This document shows positions 17,536 to 26,028 of a DNA stretch of 64,000 nucleotides, piece after piece (within the stretch, counting starts at the first letter, position 1; each line of letters starts with the position of its first letter). The notes under the pieces are model-generated. The model was not told the DNA's origin. It was given only the letters and a program-made list of their open reading frames with translations, and ran no database searches. The stretch is from Aquiflexum sp. TKW24L (lineage in GTDB: Bacteria > Bacteroidota > Bacteroidia > Cytophagales > Cyclobacteriaceae): the NCBI RefSeq assembly GCF_023502205.1, contig NZ_JAMFLG010000018.1, forward strand, positions 1 through 64,000, in the 5' to 3' direction. The position numbers and the translations under genes were made by a program.

Positions 17536-17597
17536 TAAATGGAGCATTCAGGACTGGGGATTTTTGAAGCGTGTATGCTTCAGGAATCCCCGGTTTT
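17536..17597. repeat. Hairpin direct repeat, right copy
   Basis: Second copy of the 63-bp element, in the same orientation. The hairpin is 17556-17591 and is followed by GGTTTTTTTG. The single stem difference (TGAAGCG for TGAAGCA) keeps pairing as a G-T/G-U wobble. The two copies bracket the decayed toxin-antitoxin genes. Confidence 0.85.
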
Positions 17598-17931
17598 TTT
17601 GTCTTTACTTTTTATACCTCTTAATATAATTTCCCCTGAATTTGGCCAAGGTCCCGCTTTTGATACTAGATAAAAATGAATAAGGCAGATCTAGAAGGCC
17701 TGCCATATTTGATGAATAGCTCTAACAAAATTTTATTTGATCAATGTCAACAACAATTAACCAATTCCAATTTTGCCCAAATTTCTTTATTAATTCTGTG
17801 AAAGAAGCCCTTTTGTAACTTATTGTAAATAAACTGAATAGGAAGTTTTTTCTTTAATAATTAGCGTTGGTATTTTCCTTTTTGAAATTGAATTTGCAAG
17901 TCTGTCAGGTCCTAATTTTCAAATGCTAATC
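17598..17931. other. Intergenic, no gene seen
   Basis: 334 bp between the right hairpin repeat and the stop of the M81 gene. AT-rich, no ORF or structured RNA that I can support. Confidence 0.6.
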
Positions 17932-19500
17932 TTACTTTTCATGTGACAAGGGAATAAGTTTTGGGCTGAGGTCAGGATCTGACATTTTCCTGTCAAAAGG
18001 AAACATCGGTCTATTGATCCGCTTAAATTCCATCCTTTCCAAATCCTGATCCACACCTCCAGGAGTAAGTGCCATGATCCAATCTCCCCTCATGTCGTAG
18101 AGTTCGGGAACCAAATAGCCAATTTTCACCACCACCACATCAGTTTGCCATGGGTCCAAACCAAGTCTGGTGAAGTCAGATTCCAAATGATAGGGCTTTC
18201 GCTTTTTGGTCACAATCACTGAAACACTCCCGACTTTGACGACCGCTTCAGAGATCGCATGCTGATCCCCATGGACAATAGAAGTCACTATGCCCGAAAG
18301 AAAAACCGGTGGGGAAAAACGGGAATCCACCTTGGCACCGGCATATCCTTCTACCTTGTTACCAACCCCGGCAGCTACTGCTTTTTCAACAAACTCCGGC
18401 CCAGGAATGGAGGCATAGATGAGAGAAGGTCCATCTTCAGATTTGAATTCAGGCCGCGTCAAAATCTCATTCAAGGTCCAAGTGACATCACCCGCACCAC
18501 CCGCTGTGGGATTATCTCCCATGTCGCTGATGATGTAGGGTCGCTTATCGCTTGTTACCGCTTTATCAAGGCTTTCTTCCAAAGTAGCTGTTGGGGCAAT
18601 AAAATCAAACTCATGCCTGACATCCCAAAAGCTCTTGGCAAGGTCGCCTGCTGTTTTCTTTACCAATTCTCCATCATCTCCGGTCACCATGACGTAAGCT
18701 TGATTCCTCGGTTCATCCGCCCAGGCATAGCCAATCCAAATTCCCGCATCAGTGACACCTTCCTGATCTGCCGCAGGGGCTACTTTGGAATATAGACTCT
18801 TTGCAGGGTCAATCCGTGTACTCGTTTTTTCACCAGGCAACAAAATCGGTACGGCCACCCAAGCCTTGTAGGAAGGTTTTCCCAAGCCTTTTTCTAAGCG
18901 TTCCAGAAGATTGTCTACCGTCCTTTTTTTGGATTCCATGGCATCCTCATGTGGTGCCAATCGGTAACAGGTAATCAAATCAGTATGCTTTGCCAACCTT
19001 GGTGAGACGCTTCCATGAAGGTCCATAGAAGTGGAAATCACCGTTTCGGTGCCGATTACTTCCCTGATCCTCATGATGAGATCGCCCTCTGGATCATCTA
19101 ATCCGACTACGCTCATGGCGCCATGGATATCAAAAAAAAGTCCGTCATAAGGCGCATTTTTTCGCAAGGAATCCAACATCTCCGTGATCAAGGATTCATA
19201 TGTTTCGCGTGTGACCGCTCCGCCCGGTAGAGCTCTCGCATAAAGCGCCGGTAGCCATACAGCACGGTTGCGGTTGACGGAATCAGGGGAGAAAAATGGA
19301 TACAAATTAAAAATCTCCTCGCCCCGACTGACCTTGAAGGCGTCGATTTCACTGACAGCCGGTGAAAATGTGCTCGACTCAATGGCGATTCCGGCAATGC
19401 CAATGCGCGGCAAATCATCAGGAGTTAATTTTGGGCTGCAACCAATCAAGAGAATAAGGAGGAATATGAAAATTGGGAAAATTGGTTTTATCAGTTTCAT
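17932..19500 (-). CDS. M81-family (MlrC-like) metallopeptidase lipoprotein
   Basis: 522-aa lipoprotein (signal ending LLIGCSPK, Cys at about 21). The body matches the MlrC/M81 family: IGIAGIAIESSTFSP near the N-terminus, YDGLFFDIHGAM and TSMDLHGSVSPRL (metal-binding Asp/His), CYRLAPHEDAMES, then a C-terminal domain with DMGDNPTAGGAGD and GDQHA. Sphingomonad MlrC cleaves small linear peptides released from microcystin; Bacteroidota homologues have unknown substrates and should not be called microcystinases. Lipidation places it in the periplasm or on the surface. It is separated from neighbours by long non-coding stretches, with no sign of an operon. Confidence 0.87.
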   Translation of the reverse strand: MKLIKPIFPIFIFLLILLIGCSPKLTPDDLPRIGIAGIAIESSTFSPAVSEIDAFKVSRGEEIFNLYPFFSPDSVNRNRAVWLPALYARALPGGAVTRETYESLITEMLDSLRKNAPYDGLFFDIHGAMSVVGLDDPEGDLIMRIREVIGTETVISTSMDLHGSVSPRLAKHTDLITCYRLAPHEDAMESKKRTVDNLLERLEKGLGKPSYKAWVAVPILLPGEKTSTRIDPAKSLYSKVAPAADQEGVTDAGIWIGYAWADEPRNQAYVMVTGDDGELVKKTAGDLAKSFWDVRHEFDFIAPTATLEESLDKAVTSDKRPYIISDMGDNPTAGGAGDVTWTLNEILTRPEFKSEDGPSLIYASIPGPEFVEKAVAAGVGNKVEGYAGAKVDSRFSPPVFLSGIVTSIVHGDQHAISEAVVKVGSVSVIVTKKRKPYHLESDFTRLGLDPWQTDVVVVKIGYLVPELYDMRGDWIMALTPGGVDQDLERMEFKRINRPMFPFDRKMSDPDLSPKLIPLSHEK

Positions 19501-19904
19501 GGTGTAAATGGAAAGTTTGCGTTGTATAGAGTTACTATAATACTAAAAAATATCACAAGAGAAGGGACCGCTGCTACAAATTTGGAATCAGGAAAAATTC
19601 AATTGGATCAAACACCTTTTTATTTAGTAGAGTTTGTAATTCAAATTGCCGAGGATTATCTTTCGATTAGTGGGTTTGGTTAGAAAGCCAATTGCATCCC
19701 GACAATTGTCGTGGATGGGAAAGATAAAAGGGTGGAATTACAAATTCACTCGGTCGAAGTATCCATCGTTAAACTACACCTAGGTGGTGTGGAATCACAG
19801 ATTTGACCCAGTACTAGGATTAGGCGTTTGACTACCCCAAGAAAGGGTTTTTAGAAGCAATATTAAAATGGTATTGAAGAATTAAAATGATATGGATGGA
19901 CTGC
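19501..19904. other. Intergenic, no gene seen
   Basis: 404 bp between the divergent M81 gene and the DUF2019 remnant. It contains a short palindrome (CCGACAATTGTCG with flanks) but no frame with recognisable protein similarity. It may contain promoters for both flanking genes. Confidence 0.5.
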
Positions 19905-19907
19905 ATG

Positions 19908-20245
19908 ATGACAAGGGATGAAATAAAGGATGTTTTTTAAGTGAAGCTTTTGAACATGGGATGGCATTAACCAAAGGAGACTTCAAAAAGGCAAATAAGC
20001 TTCATAAAAAGATTCAGGCCTTATACATTAAAGCAAGGGAATGTAATCAGGTGGACTTATTTAGCGAGTTGTTAGGTGAATCCGATGAAAATGTTAGGCT
20101 TTGGGCAGCTACTTTTTCACTTAAAGTTTTTCCAGATACAGCGGAAAAAGCATTGAAGAATTTATCTAATTCAACCTCTATTACAGGGTTGTCAACAAAA
20201 ACTACATTGGATTTATGGAAACAAGGAAATTTAAATTTGCTGTGA
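19908..20245 (+). pseudogene. DUF2019-domain protein, N-terminus frameshifted
   Basis: From 19961 a 94-aa frame carries the DUF2019 features GDFKKANKLHKKI, GESDENVRLWAATFSL and STKTTLDLWKQG. The missing N-terminus lies just upstream in another frame: ATG 19908 (or 19905/19896 in frame) gives MTREEIKDVF then TAA. Adding one T to the six-T run at 19933-19938 restores LSEAFEHGMALTKGDF and a complete gene of about 113 aa. Either the gene is broken, the base call is wrong, or a shorter protein starts at 19961. DUF2019 proteins are small helical proteins often found among immunity-type genes; function here is unknown. Confidence 0.75.
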
Positions 20246-20492
20246 GTTCTCAACCATACCTGTTTTTGGTGTAAACCCAATCCCTTACTTTGCCTTTATT
20301 CTCCCAAAAACCAAAAACTTCTATTTTCCTTACCCAAAGCTGCGGTGCATGGAGTGAGGTGTGAGAATAAAATTCAGAGAAGCACCTTGCTCGGGGCTAA
20401 AATTATTTCGCTCCGCCGCGGCGGACTGTTTGTCGAAGTTGGTTTGAAAAAGCACGGGAATCAGGTTTTTATGATCTGAATTTTAATTGTCT

Positions 20493-21176
20493 TTATTGAA
20501 AGGCCCAACCCACAAATACCCCATAATTTGGTTTGAAACGCTTTTCGGGACCATATTGGTCCAAATTGGCTCCCAAACCAAAATTTAGCGCATTCATTTT
20601 CAATCCCGCCCTTAGCTGGAGAAAACTCCTTGCATGGAGGTTGTCCCGTGTGCTGTGGATATATAGGAACTGAACTCTCGTATACAAACTTGTTTTGGGA
20701 CTTAGGGAAGGCTTGTATTCATAGATCCCAAAAAGTTCTACGTTTCTTTTTGAATGAAGGAATGCCGAAGCAACCGTCACCGCCACCCATTCTTTGTTGG
20801 CAAAGGAATGCTGTGCACCCAATAGAGGAGCAAAACCGACAGCATTATTGATTGAAGTTCCTCCTACTAGTCCAAATCCTTTGTAAATATTATAGTTGAT
20901 CAATACGGGCATAGCCAAGTCCAAATCCTCTTTGTTATTGTCATAGCTTGCCGATAATGAGGACACACTCAAAAAACCAAATTTACTCTCAGGTGAAAAC
21001 TTTTTCTTGACTACCATTTGGAAAAACATCCTGTTGTTTCCAACCATAAATTCCACAGGGGTGGGAACTTTGGGTAGAAATTCCTGAGCGCTTACAGATT
21101 GCAAAATTCCTGACAAAAGGAAAACGAGTAAAAGACAGGATAAGTGATGGGCGGGGGTTTTGGTCAAACTTTGCAT
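20493..21176 (-). CDS. Predicted outer-membrane beta-barrel protein, unknown family
   Basis: 227-aa exported protein. The N-terminus has a signal peptide ending SVSAQE at about residue 31; ATG 21176 is chosen because the longer frame begins with TTG at 21206 and adds nothing to the signal. The rest alternates polar and hydrophobic/aromatic residues, with FQMVVKKKF, LYTRVQFLYI, FLQLRAGLKM and a C-terminal GVFVGWAFQ ending in an aromatic-rich strand, consistent with a small beta-barrel. It lies 72 nt downstream of the Crp/Fnr gene on the same strand, so the regulator may control it or be co-transcribed with it. No family is recognised. Confidence 0.65.
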   Translation of the reverse strand: MQSLTKTPAHHLSCLLLVFLLSGILQSVSAQEFLPKVPTPVEFMVGNNRMFFQMVVKKKFSPESKFGFLSVSSLSASYDNNKEDLDLAMPVLINYNIYKGFGLVGGTSINNAVGFAPLLGAQHSFANKEWVAVTVASAFLHSKRNVELFGIYEYKPSLSPKTSLYTRVQFLYIHSTRDNLHARSFLQLRAGLKMNALNFGLGANLDQYGPEKRFKPNYGVFVGWAFQ

Positions 21177-21248
21177 AAGTTTTTTTTTATATGCAAAGCT
21201 CAGCAATCAGAAACAAAAAAAAGTTGCTCTATATCAACGTTTTGACTT

Positions 21249-21818
21249 TTAGAGATTGGCTTTCAGTCGGCTCAAGGTATATTGGGTAATTCCCAGATAG
21301 CTTGCGATTACTTTATTGGAAAGCCTATTGAAAATTCTCGGCTGTTGTTTGAGCAACCATTTCAAACGGTTCAAGCTATCACTTCCTTGAAGGTCATAAA
21401 TTCGCTTTTGGGTGGTGATGTAGGCCGATTCGAGGATATTTCTGTAGATTTTGTTTACTGCCGGTTCATTTTCTACCAAGTAGAAAAAGTCATCTTTATT
21501 TATCGTAAGTATTGTGGATTTTTCCAGGCTTTGGATGTATTCGATAGAGGGATCCCCGGTGATCAGACTTGTAAAGGAAGTGCCGAATTTCCCTTCAAAG
21601 GCAATGTATCTTGTATTTTCTAGTCCTTCCTTGTTTACCGAAAATAAGCGCAGGCATCCCGAAAGGACAAAATAATTGAATTTGCAAACCTCTCCCTCGC
21701 GAAGTAAAAATTCATTTTTTTTGACTGTTTTTTCTTTGAAGAAAGGAGACAAAGACTCAAGTTTTTCCTCGTCGATTTGGATTAGGTCCTGAAAGTAAGA
21801 TTTTAGAATAGGATGCAT
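21249..21818 (-). CDS. Crp/Fnr-family transcriptional regulator
   Basis: 189 aa. Residues about 15-125 form a cyclic-nucleotide-binding jelly roll (VKKNEFLLREGEVCKFNYFV, FGTSFTSLITGDPSIEYIQS). Residues about 140-189 form a winged helix with the recognition-type segment NKVIASYLGITQYTLSRLK. The cysteines needed for an Fnr iron-sulfur cluster are absent and the cAMP-contact RxS pair is not clear, so the ligand is unknown. This short type is abundant in Bacteroidota and often controls an adjacent gene. The outer-membrane protein gene follows on the same strand. Confidence 0.88.
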   Translation of the reverse strand: MHPILKSYFQDLIQIDEEKLESLSPFFKEKTVKKNEFLLREGEVCKFNYFVLSGCLRLFSVNKEGLENTRYIAFEGKFGTSFTSLITGDPSIEYIQSLEKSTILTINKDDFFYLVENEPAVNKIYRNILESAYITTQKRIYDLQGSDSLNRLKWLLKQQPRIFNRLSNKVIASYLGITQYTLSRLKANL

Positions 21819-21940
21819 AGTCCAAATTAACGGATTCTGTTTGAAATCAATAAGTTGATCGAAGTTTCCTTAAAATAATGGTCATAATGGGAGAGGGAGA
21901 AATTTAAAATGAATTGATAAATCAATCATCTCCGAATCTC

Positions 21941-22181
21941 AAACGCAAAAAGCCTGGCATCAGCCAGGCTTTAAAATGCAGAGGAGGAGAGGACTGAGCG
22001 TTAAATAACAGTCCGGGGGAGTGTGGGCCAGGTTGCAGGGTAGCTCCCGAGTTTTCAAACGCAAAAAGCCCGGCATGAGCCAGGCTTTAAAGTGAAGAGG
22101 AGGAGAGGACTGAGCGTTAAATAACAGTCCGGGGGACTGTTATAGCGAAGGGCCAGGTTGTTGGGTAGCTCCCGAGTTCTC
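21941..22181. repeat. Two tandem 116/125-bp copies of the tRNA-Ser 3' end and terminator
   Basis: Unit 1 is 21941-22056 and unit 2 is 22057-22181. Both open with AAACGCAAAAAGC, contain the GCCTGGC/GCCAGGC hairpin, and then GAGGAGGAG, which is the 3' acceptor end of the neighbouring tRNA-Ser in reverse. The third occurrence, from 22182, runs into the intact tRNA. Beyond the tRNA end the two units share GGACTGAGCGTTAAATAACAGTCC-like hairpin sequence absent from the tRNA. Looks like repeated duplication at the tRNA 3' end. Confidence 0.8.
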
Positions 22182-22185
22182 AAAC

Positions 22186-22216
22186 GCAAAAAGCCTGGCA
22201 TGAGCCAGGCTTTAAA
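22186..22216 (-). terminator. Terminator of tRNA-Ser
   Basis: On the minus strand AAAGCCTGGC-TCAT-GCCAGGCTTTTT, four bases after the mature tRNA end. Confidence 0.85.
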
Positions 22217-22219
22217 GTG

Positions 22220-22304
22220 CAGAGGAGGAGGGATTCGAACCCCCGGTACCTCACGGTACAACGGTTTTCAAGACCGCCGCGATCGACCACTCTGCCACTC
22301 CTCT
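22220..22304 (-). tRNA. tRNA-Ser (anticodon UGA)
   Basis: 85-nt class II tRNA. The acceptor stem AGAGGAG (22304-22298) pairs with CTCCTCT (22227-22221). The anticodon stem-loop CGGTCTTGAAAACCG gives UGA. A long variable arm (TACCGTGAGGTA) and the T-arm GGGGGTTCGAATCCC complete it. CCA is not encoded (the 3' flank is CAC). Confidence 0.95.
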
Positions 22305-22340
22305 ATTTGTTTGTAAAACGGATTGGTCATTTACGGATTC

Positions 22341-22371
22341 CAAATGTATGCCTTAACTTTGAAATTGCAAA
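22341..22371 (-). promoter_or_regulatory. Bacteroidota promoter (TTTG-19-TACATTTG) for tRNA-Ser
   Basis: On the minus strand TTTG (22371-22368) and TACATTTG (22348-22341) are 19 nt apart, about 36 nt upstream of the tRNA 5' end. Matches the Bacteroidota -33/-7 consensus. Confidence 0.75.
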
Positions 22372-22547
22372 CCCCACCTTTCCAAAATGCCTTTGTCAAT
22401 GGCTAATCTCCTGATTTTCTGATTTATTATTTTTTTTGATTTTTTCACTTCCTTACAATCCTACAATTTTCCCCGCACAATCATTTAATCAAACAACCCA
22501 GTACCAATAACCAAATAACCATTAACCAAATAACCAATCTTAATTCG

Positions 22548-23276
22548 TCACCTCCTCAGGACCTCAATAATCTTTTCCAAATCCTCACTAATGGTGATGA
22601 TGCCGATGATTGGTTCATCCCTTCTTCCATTTTCAGTGATCAACAATGCTTCAGCAGGATGCGGATTGCCAAGACTTTCTACAAAATATTCCCTTGCTGT
22701 CACAAAATCTGTTTCTTTTTTAATGATCCTGTAATTCTTGAGTTTGAGGGTCTTGGTGATAATATCTTTGACATAAGAATCCTTGAAAAGCTTTAGGGGT
22801 TCAGGAGTTTTGGTTAATTCGGCCATCCACCTTGCAATCGCCTCAAAATTGATCAAACCTAAAACAAAACCATCCTGAATGATGGGAGCTTGGCAAAAAT
22901 CCTTTTCTACAAGAGTCTGCAGCACAGTAACCAAACTATCCTCTGGAGCTACAGAAAATACATCAGTCAAAAAATGTTGGGATACAAGGGGAGGATTCAT
23001 CAGAAAGGCTGAGATTTTTTCTATTTCCAGAACCACATCTTCCCTAGGGTCCGCTACTGGTTTGCCTTGTTTTCTTTCAGAATGAATGATGGCATTTCGG
23101 AGATTTCCAAATAGCCTTAGTTGGTCACGGTATTGGCGTATAATGAGGTTGGTTTCACTCATGTCATCCACCAAATTGAAGTAACTCACAAAATTCCTTG
23201 CTTCTAAATTTCTCCTTAAGAAATTTTCGATAGCATTGAAGGCTTCTAAAAACCGGTCAGCATTGCTCATTTCCAT
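22548..23276 (-). CDS. CBS-domain protein
   Basis: 242 aa. The N-terminal third (about 1-85) is helical (ADRFLEAFNAIENFLRRNL, RNAIIHSERK), resembling HEPN/DUF86-like helical bundles. Residues about 100-235 form a pair of CBS motifs (FSVAPEDSLVTVLQTLVEKD, APIIQDGFVLGLINFEAIAR; then YFVESLGNPHPAEALLIT, DEPIIGIITISEDL). CBS pairs usually sense adenine nucleotides. It may start at 23276 or at the second ATG at 23270. It lies upstream of nothing obvious on its strand and 89 nt downstream of the acetate kinase end, with simple repeats at both of its gene boundaries. Function unknown. Confidence 0.8.
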   Translation of the reverse strand: MEMSNADRFLEAFNAIENFLRRNLEARNFVSYFNLVDDMSETNLIIRQYRDQLRLFGNLRNAIIHSERKQGKPVADPREDVVLEIEKISAFLMNPPLVSQHFLTDVFSVAPEDSLVTVLQTLVEKDFCQAPIIQDGFVLGLINFEAIARWMAELTKTPEPLKLFKDSYVKDIITKTLKLKNYRIIKKETDFVTAREYFVESLGNPHPAEALLITENGRRDEPIIGIITISEDLEKIIEVLRR

Positions 23277-23365
23277 AAAAATCCAATTTTATTCAACCTC
23301 TCTGCATTCTTTTTTTTTACCTCTAACCTCTAACTTTTTACTTTAACCAATTAACCAAATAACCA

Positions 23366-24565
23366 TTATCCCTTTACCAATTCATATGTCTGTTGCCCAA
23401 TTTCCAATTCTTCATTTGTTGGGATAATGAGGATTTTTACTTTGGCTCCTTTTGTATTGATTTCTCTGATGTCTGAGCTCCTTTTTGAATTTTTCTCTTG
23501 ATCCAAATAGATTCCAAAAAATTCCATATTCTGACAAACGGCAGCCCTCATGTCTGAATCGTTTTCCCCGATGCCGGCGGTGAAAATGATAGCATCGAGA
23601 CCATTCAAGGCCGCGGTAAATGTTCCGATATATTTTTGGATGCGGTAAGCATAAAGTTCGTAGGCGAGTGAAGCATCTTCTTTCCCATCCTTTATTGCCT
23701 GTTTGACATCCCGCATATCGCTGAATCCACAAAGGCCGAGTAGGCCGCTCTTTTTATTTAGTATGTCATTGACTTCTTTGGAAGTAAAACCCCTTTCATT
23801 GATTAGGTGGAAAATGATCGAAGGATCGATATCTCCGCTTCTCGTTCCCATCACCAAGCCCCCCATCGGACCCAGTCCCATAGAGTGGTCTATGGATTTG
23901 CCGCCTTTGATTGCGGTCATGCTGCTGCCATTACCGAGGTGGATGGTGATAATTTTGGATTCAGGTATTTTGAGATACTCAGTAGCTTTTCTCGATACAT
24001 ATTGGTGGCTGCTGCCATGGAATCCATAGGCACGGATTCCCATTTGGCTGTACATTTCTTTAGGAATCGCTGAGCGAAAAGCCCTTGGCGGCATGGTCTG
24101 ATGGAAAGCGGTATCAAAAACCGCAACTTGTTTTGCCAAAGGAAAAACGCTTTCGGCAACTGTGATTCCAATCAGATTAGGTGGATTGTGCAGAGGAGCC
24201 AATGCGAACAATTCCTCAATTTTATTTTTGACTTCCTCAGTGATTAGGGTGGTGGAAGCAAACTGCTCACCTCCGTGGACAACACGGTGACCAATTGCTT
24301 TGACTTCATCCATATCTGATAGAACGCCTTTTTTGGCATCAATCAACAAGTCGGTGACAGCCAAAAGACCAGCCTCATGATCTTTGATTTCCTGCTGGAT
24401 TTTGAAGACTTCTTCCGAGCCATTTACATAAAGCTTATGGGTCAGAGTGGCATTGTCCAAACCTATTCTATCCACTAATCCACTGCAAAGCGGGGATTCG
24501 TTTGGCATTTCAAAAAGTTGGTATTTCAGGGAACTGCTGCCCGAGTTTAAAACAAGAATTTTCAT
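23366..24565 (-). CDS. ackA: Acetate kinase
   Basis: 399-aa acetate kinase, ATP + acetate to ADP + acetyl phosphate, cytoplasmic. ATG 24565 gives the canonical MKILVLNSGSSSLKYQLFEM; the longer frame starts at a TTG. Family motifs include GHRVVHGGE, VFDTAFHQTMP, YGFHGSSHQYVS, ITIHLGNGSSMTAI, MGLGPMGGLVMGTRSGDIDP and IIFTAGIGEND near the C-terminus. Length is normal. Phosphotransacetylase, often adjacent in other bacteria, is not in the window. nfeD lies just upstream on the same strand (32 nt gap), separated only by a short simple repeat. Confidence 0.97.
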   Translation of the reverse strand: MKILVLNSGSSSLKYQLFEMPNESPLCSGLVDRIGLDNATLTHKLYVNGSEEVFKIQQEIKDHEAGLLAVTDLLIDAKKGVLSDMDEVKAIGHRVVHGGEQFASTTLITEEVKNKIEELFALAPLHNPPNLIGITVAESVFPLAKQVAVFDTAFHQTMPPRAFRSAIPKEMYSQMGIRAYGFHGSSHQYVSRKATEYLKIPESKIITIHLGNGSSMTAIKGGKSIDHSMGLGPMGGLVMGTRSGDIDPSIIFHLINERGFTSKEVNDILNKKSGLLGLCGFSDMRDVKQAIKDGKEDASLAYELYAYRIQKYIGTFTAALNGLDAIIFTAGIGENDSDMRAAVCQNMEFFGIYLDQEKNSKRSSDIREINTKGAKVKILIIPTNEELEIGQQTYELVKG

Positions 24566-24597
24566 TTTCAATATAACTTAATAACCAATTAACCACT

Positions 24598-25956
24598 CTA
24601 GATTTTCTTCACTTTCAAAGAAGTCCCTTCAGTACTGATCACTTTGATTTTTTCACCCTGATCGATGAATTCACCCCTAGAATAAGCATCATACATTTCA
24701 TCCTCGATCACTACTTTTCCGCTTGGCATCAGTCGGGTATTGGCAACTCCCTCTTTGCCCAAAAGGCTGTTTTCGTAGATTGAAGATGTATACCCTGCTG
24801 AACGCTGTTGGGTAGTGGACAATGCAATAGTGCTAAAAGCTCCCCATTTATTGACTTTGGGTGCCAAAAAGAAGATTAAAACCAAAGCTGCAATGGCAGC
24901 CAGAATTACAGTTAGCAATGCCACAAACAAATCACCGGCAGGTACAAAAGAGAAATCAAAGGCATCATTTGGAATCATGCCTAAGGTCAATCCAGTCAAT
25001 ATCCCAAGAATCCCAAGAATTCCAAAAATACCAAACCCGGGTATCACAAAGATTTCTACCAACAACAATACGCACCCTACGACAAAGACAGCAATCTCCC
25101 AATTTTCGGCCAAGCCGCTGAGGTAATAGGGGATAAAATAAAGAATAATTGCAGTGATCGAAGCTGCTAAAGGAAAACCCACTCCCGGAGTCTGTAATTC
25201 GAAGTAGATGCCTGCAAAGATGATGAGGATCAAAAAACCGCTTACTGCTGGATTTAGAAAAACAGAAATAACCGATTCTACCGTGGACGTAGTCTGCTCA
25301 ATGATCTCATAGTCGGAGATACCTTGTTTTTCGATTACCTTTTCGATAGAATCAACTTCTCCCTCGCAAAACCCATTTTTGATAGCCTCAGATACGGAGA
25401 ATGTAATGACTGAACCTTTTTCACTGACTCCCTCAATTTCTATCTTTTCGTCCACCATCGCTTCAGCGATTTTGGGATTTCTACCTTTTGCTTCCGCAGT
25501 ACTGCGCATCATGGAGCGCATGTAAGATTGGTATTTGTCAGGAGCGGCCTCGCCCCCGCCACCCATTACAACGGTAGCAGCTCCAATGCTTCCACCGGGA
25601 GCCATATAGATGCTGTCACAAGCAATAGAAATCAATGCGCCCGCTGAAGCTGCGTCTTTATTAATCCAGACATGTATAGGTATTTCAGATTCCAAGATCA
25701 TCGTCCGGATATCGTCGGCATCATTTACAGCCCCGCCATAAGTATCCATCTCGATAATCACCATGACCGCGGATTGATTTTTGGCTTCTTCTAAAGCCAA
25801 TTTTACTTTTCGGTTCATCCTTGGATCGATATTGTCATCAATCTTAAAGACATAGATTTTCTTTTTTTCCTTGGAAAGATCATTTTGGGAAAAAGCCTCA
25901 GCTACTTGAAAAAGGAGAATAATTACTATTGAAATTGATGTTAAAAGGGATTTCAT
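24598..25956 (-). CDS. nfeD: NfeD-family ClpP/SppA-like membrane serine protease
   Basis: 452 aa. A signal peptide or N-terminal helix (1-23) is followed by a periplasmic ClpP-class protease domain (about 30-225): VMVIIEMDTYGGAV, and NKDAASAGALISIACDSIY with the nucleophile Ser in the ASAGA motif. About four or five membrane helices follow (about 235-370, VSGFLILIIFAGIYFELQTP and later segments), then a C-terminal OB-fold NfeD domain (LLGKEGVANTRLMPSGKVVI). Long NfeD proteins act with stomatin-like prohibitin-fold partners in membrane quality control; no stomatin gene is next to it here. Full-length and intact. Confidence 0.92.
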   Translation of the reverse strand: MKSLLTSISIVIILLFQVAEAFSQNDLSKEKKKIYVFKIDDNIDPRMNRKVKLALEEAKNQSAVMVIIEMDTYGGAVNDADDIRTMILESEIPIHVWINKDAASAGALISIACDSIYMAPGGSIGAATVVMGGGGEAAPDKYQSYMRSMMRSTAEAKGRNPKIAEAMVDEKIEIEGVSEKGSVITFSVSEAIKNGFCEGEVDSIEKVIEKQGISDYEIIEQTTSTVESVISVFLNPAVSGFLILIIFAGIYFELQTPGVGFPLAASITAIILYFIPYYLSGLAENWEIAVFVVGCVLLLVEIFVIPGFGIFGILGILGILTGLTLGMIPNDAFDFSFVPAGDLFVALLTVILAAIAALVLIFFLAPKVNKWGAFSTIALSTTQQRSAGYTSSIYENSLLGKEGVANTRLMPSGKVVIEDEMYDAYSRGEFIDQGEKIKVISTEGTSLKVKKI

Positions 25957-26028
25957 GTCGAATGCTAATTGAATTTTGAATATACCAAATATTCCATTAC
26001 AAGTGTTAAACCTAAATTATATCGTTGG

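Noticed and set aside
16688-17597. Integron attC-type sites
   Set aside because: The hairpins lack paired RYYYAAC/GTTRRRY core sites and there is no integrase in the window; kept only as direct repeats.
18259-18795. 178-codon + strand frame
   Set aside because: Shadow of the M81 lipoprotein gene.
21941-22181. Additional tRNA genes in the tandem units
   Set aside because: Only the 3' acceptor end is repeated; no anticodon or D arm can be folded.
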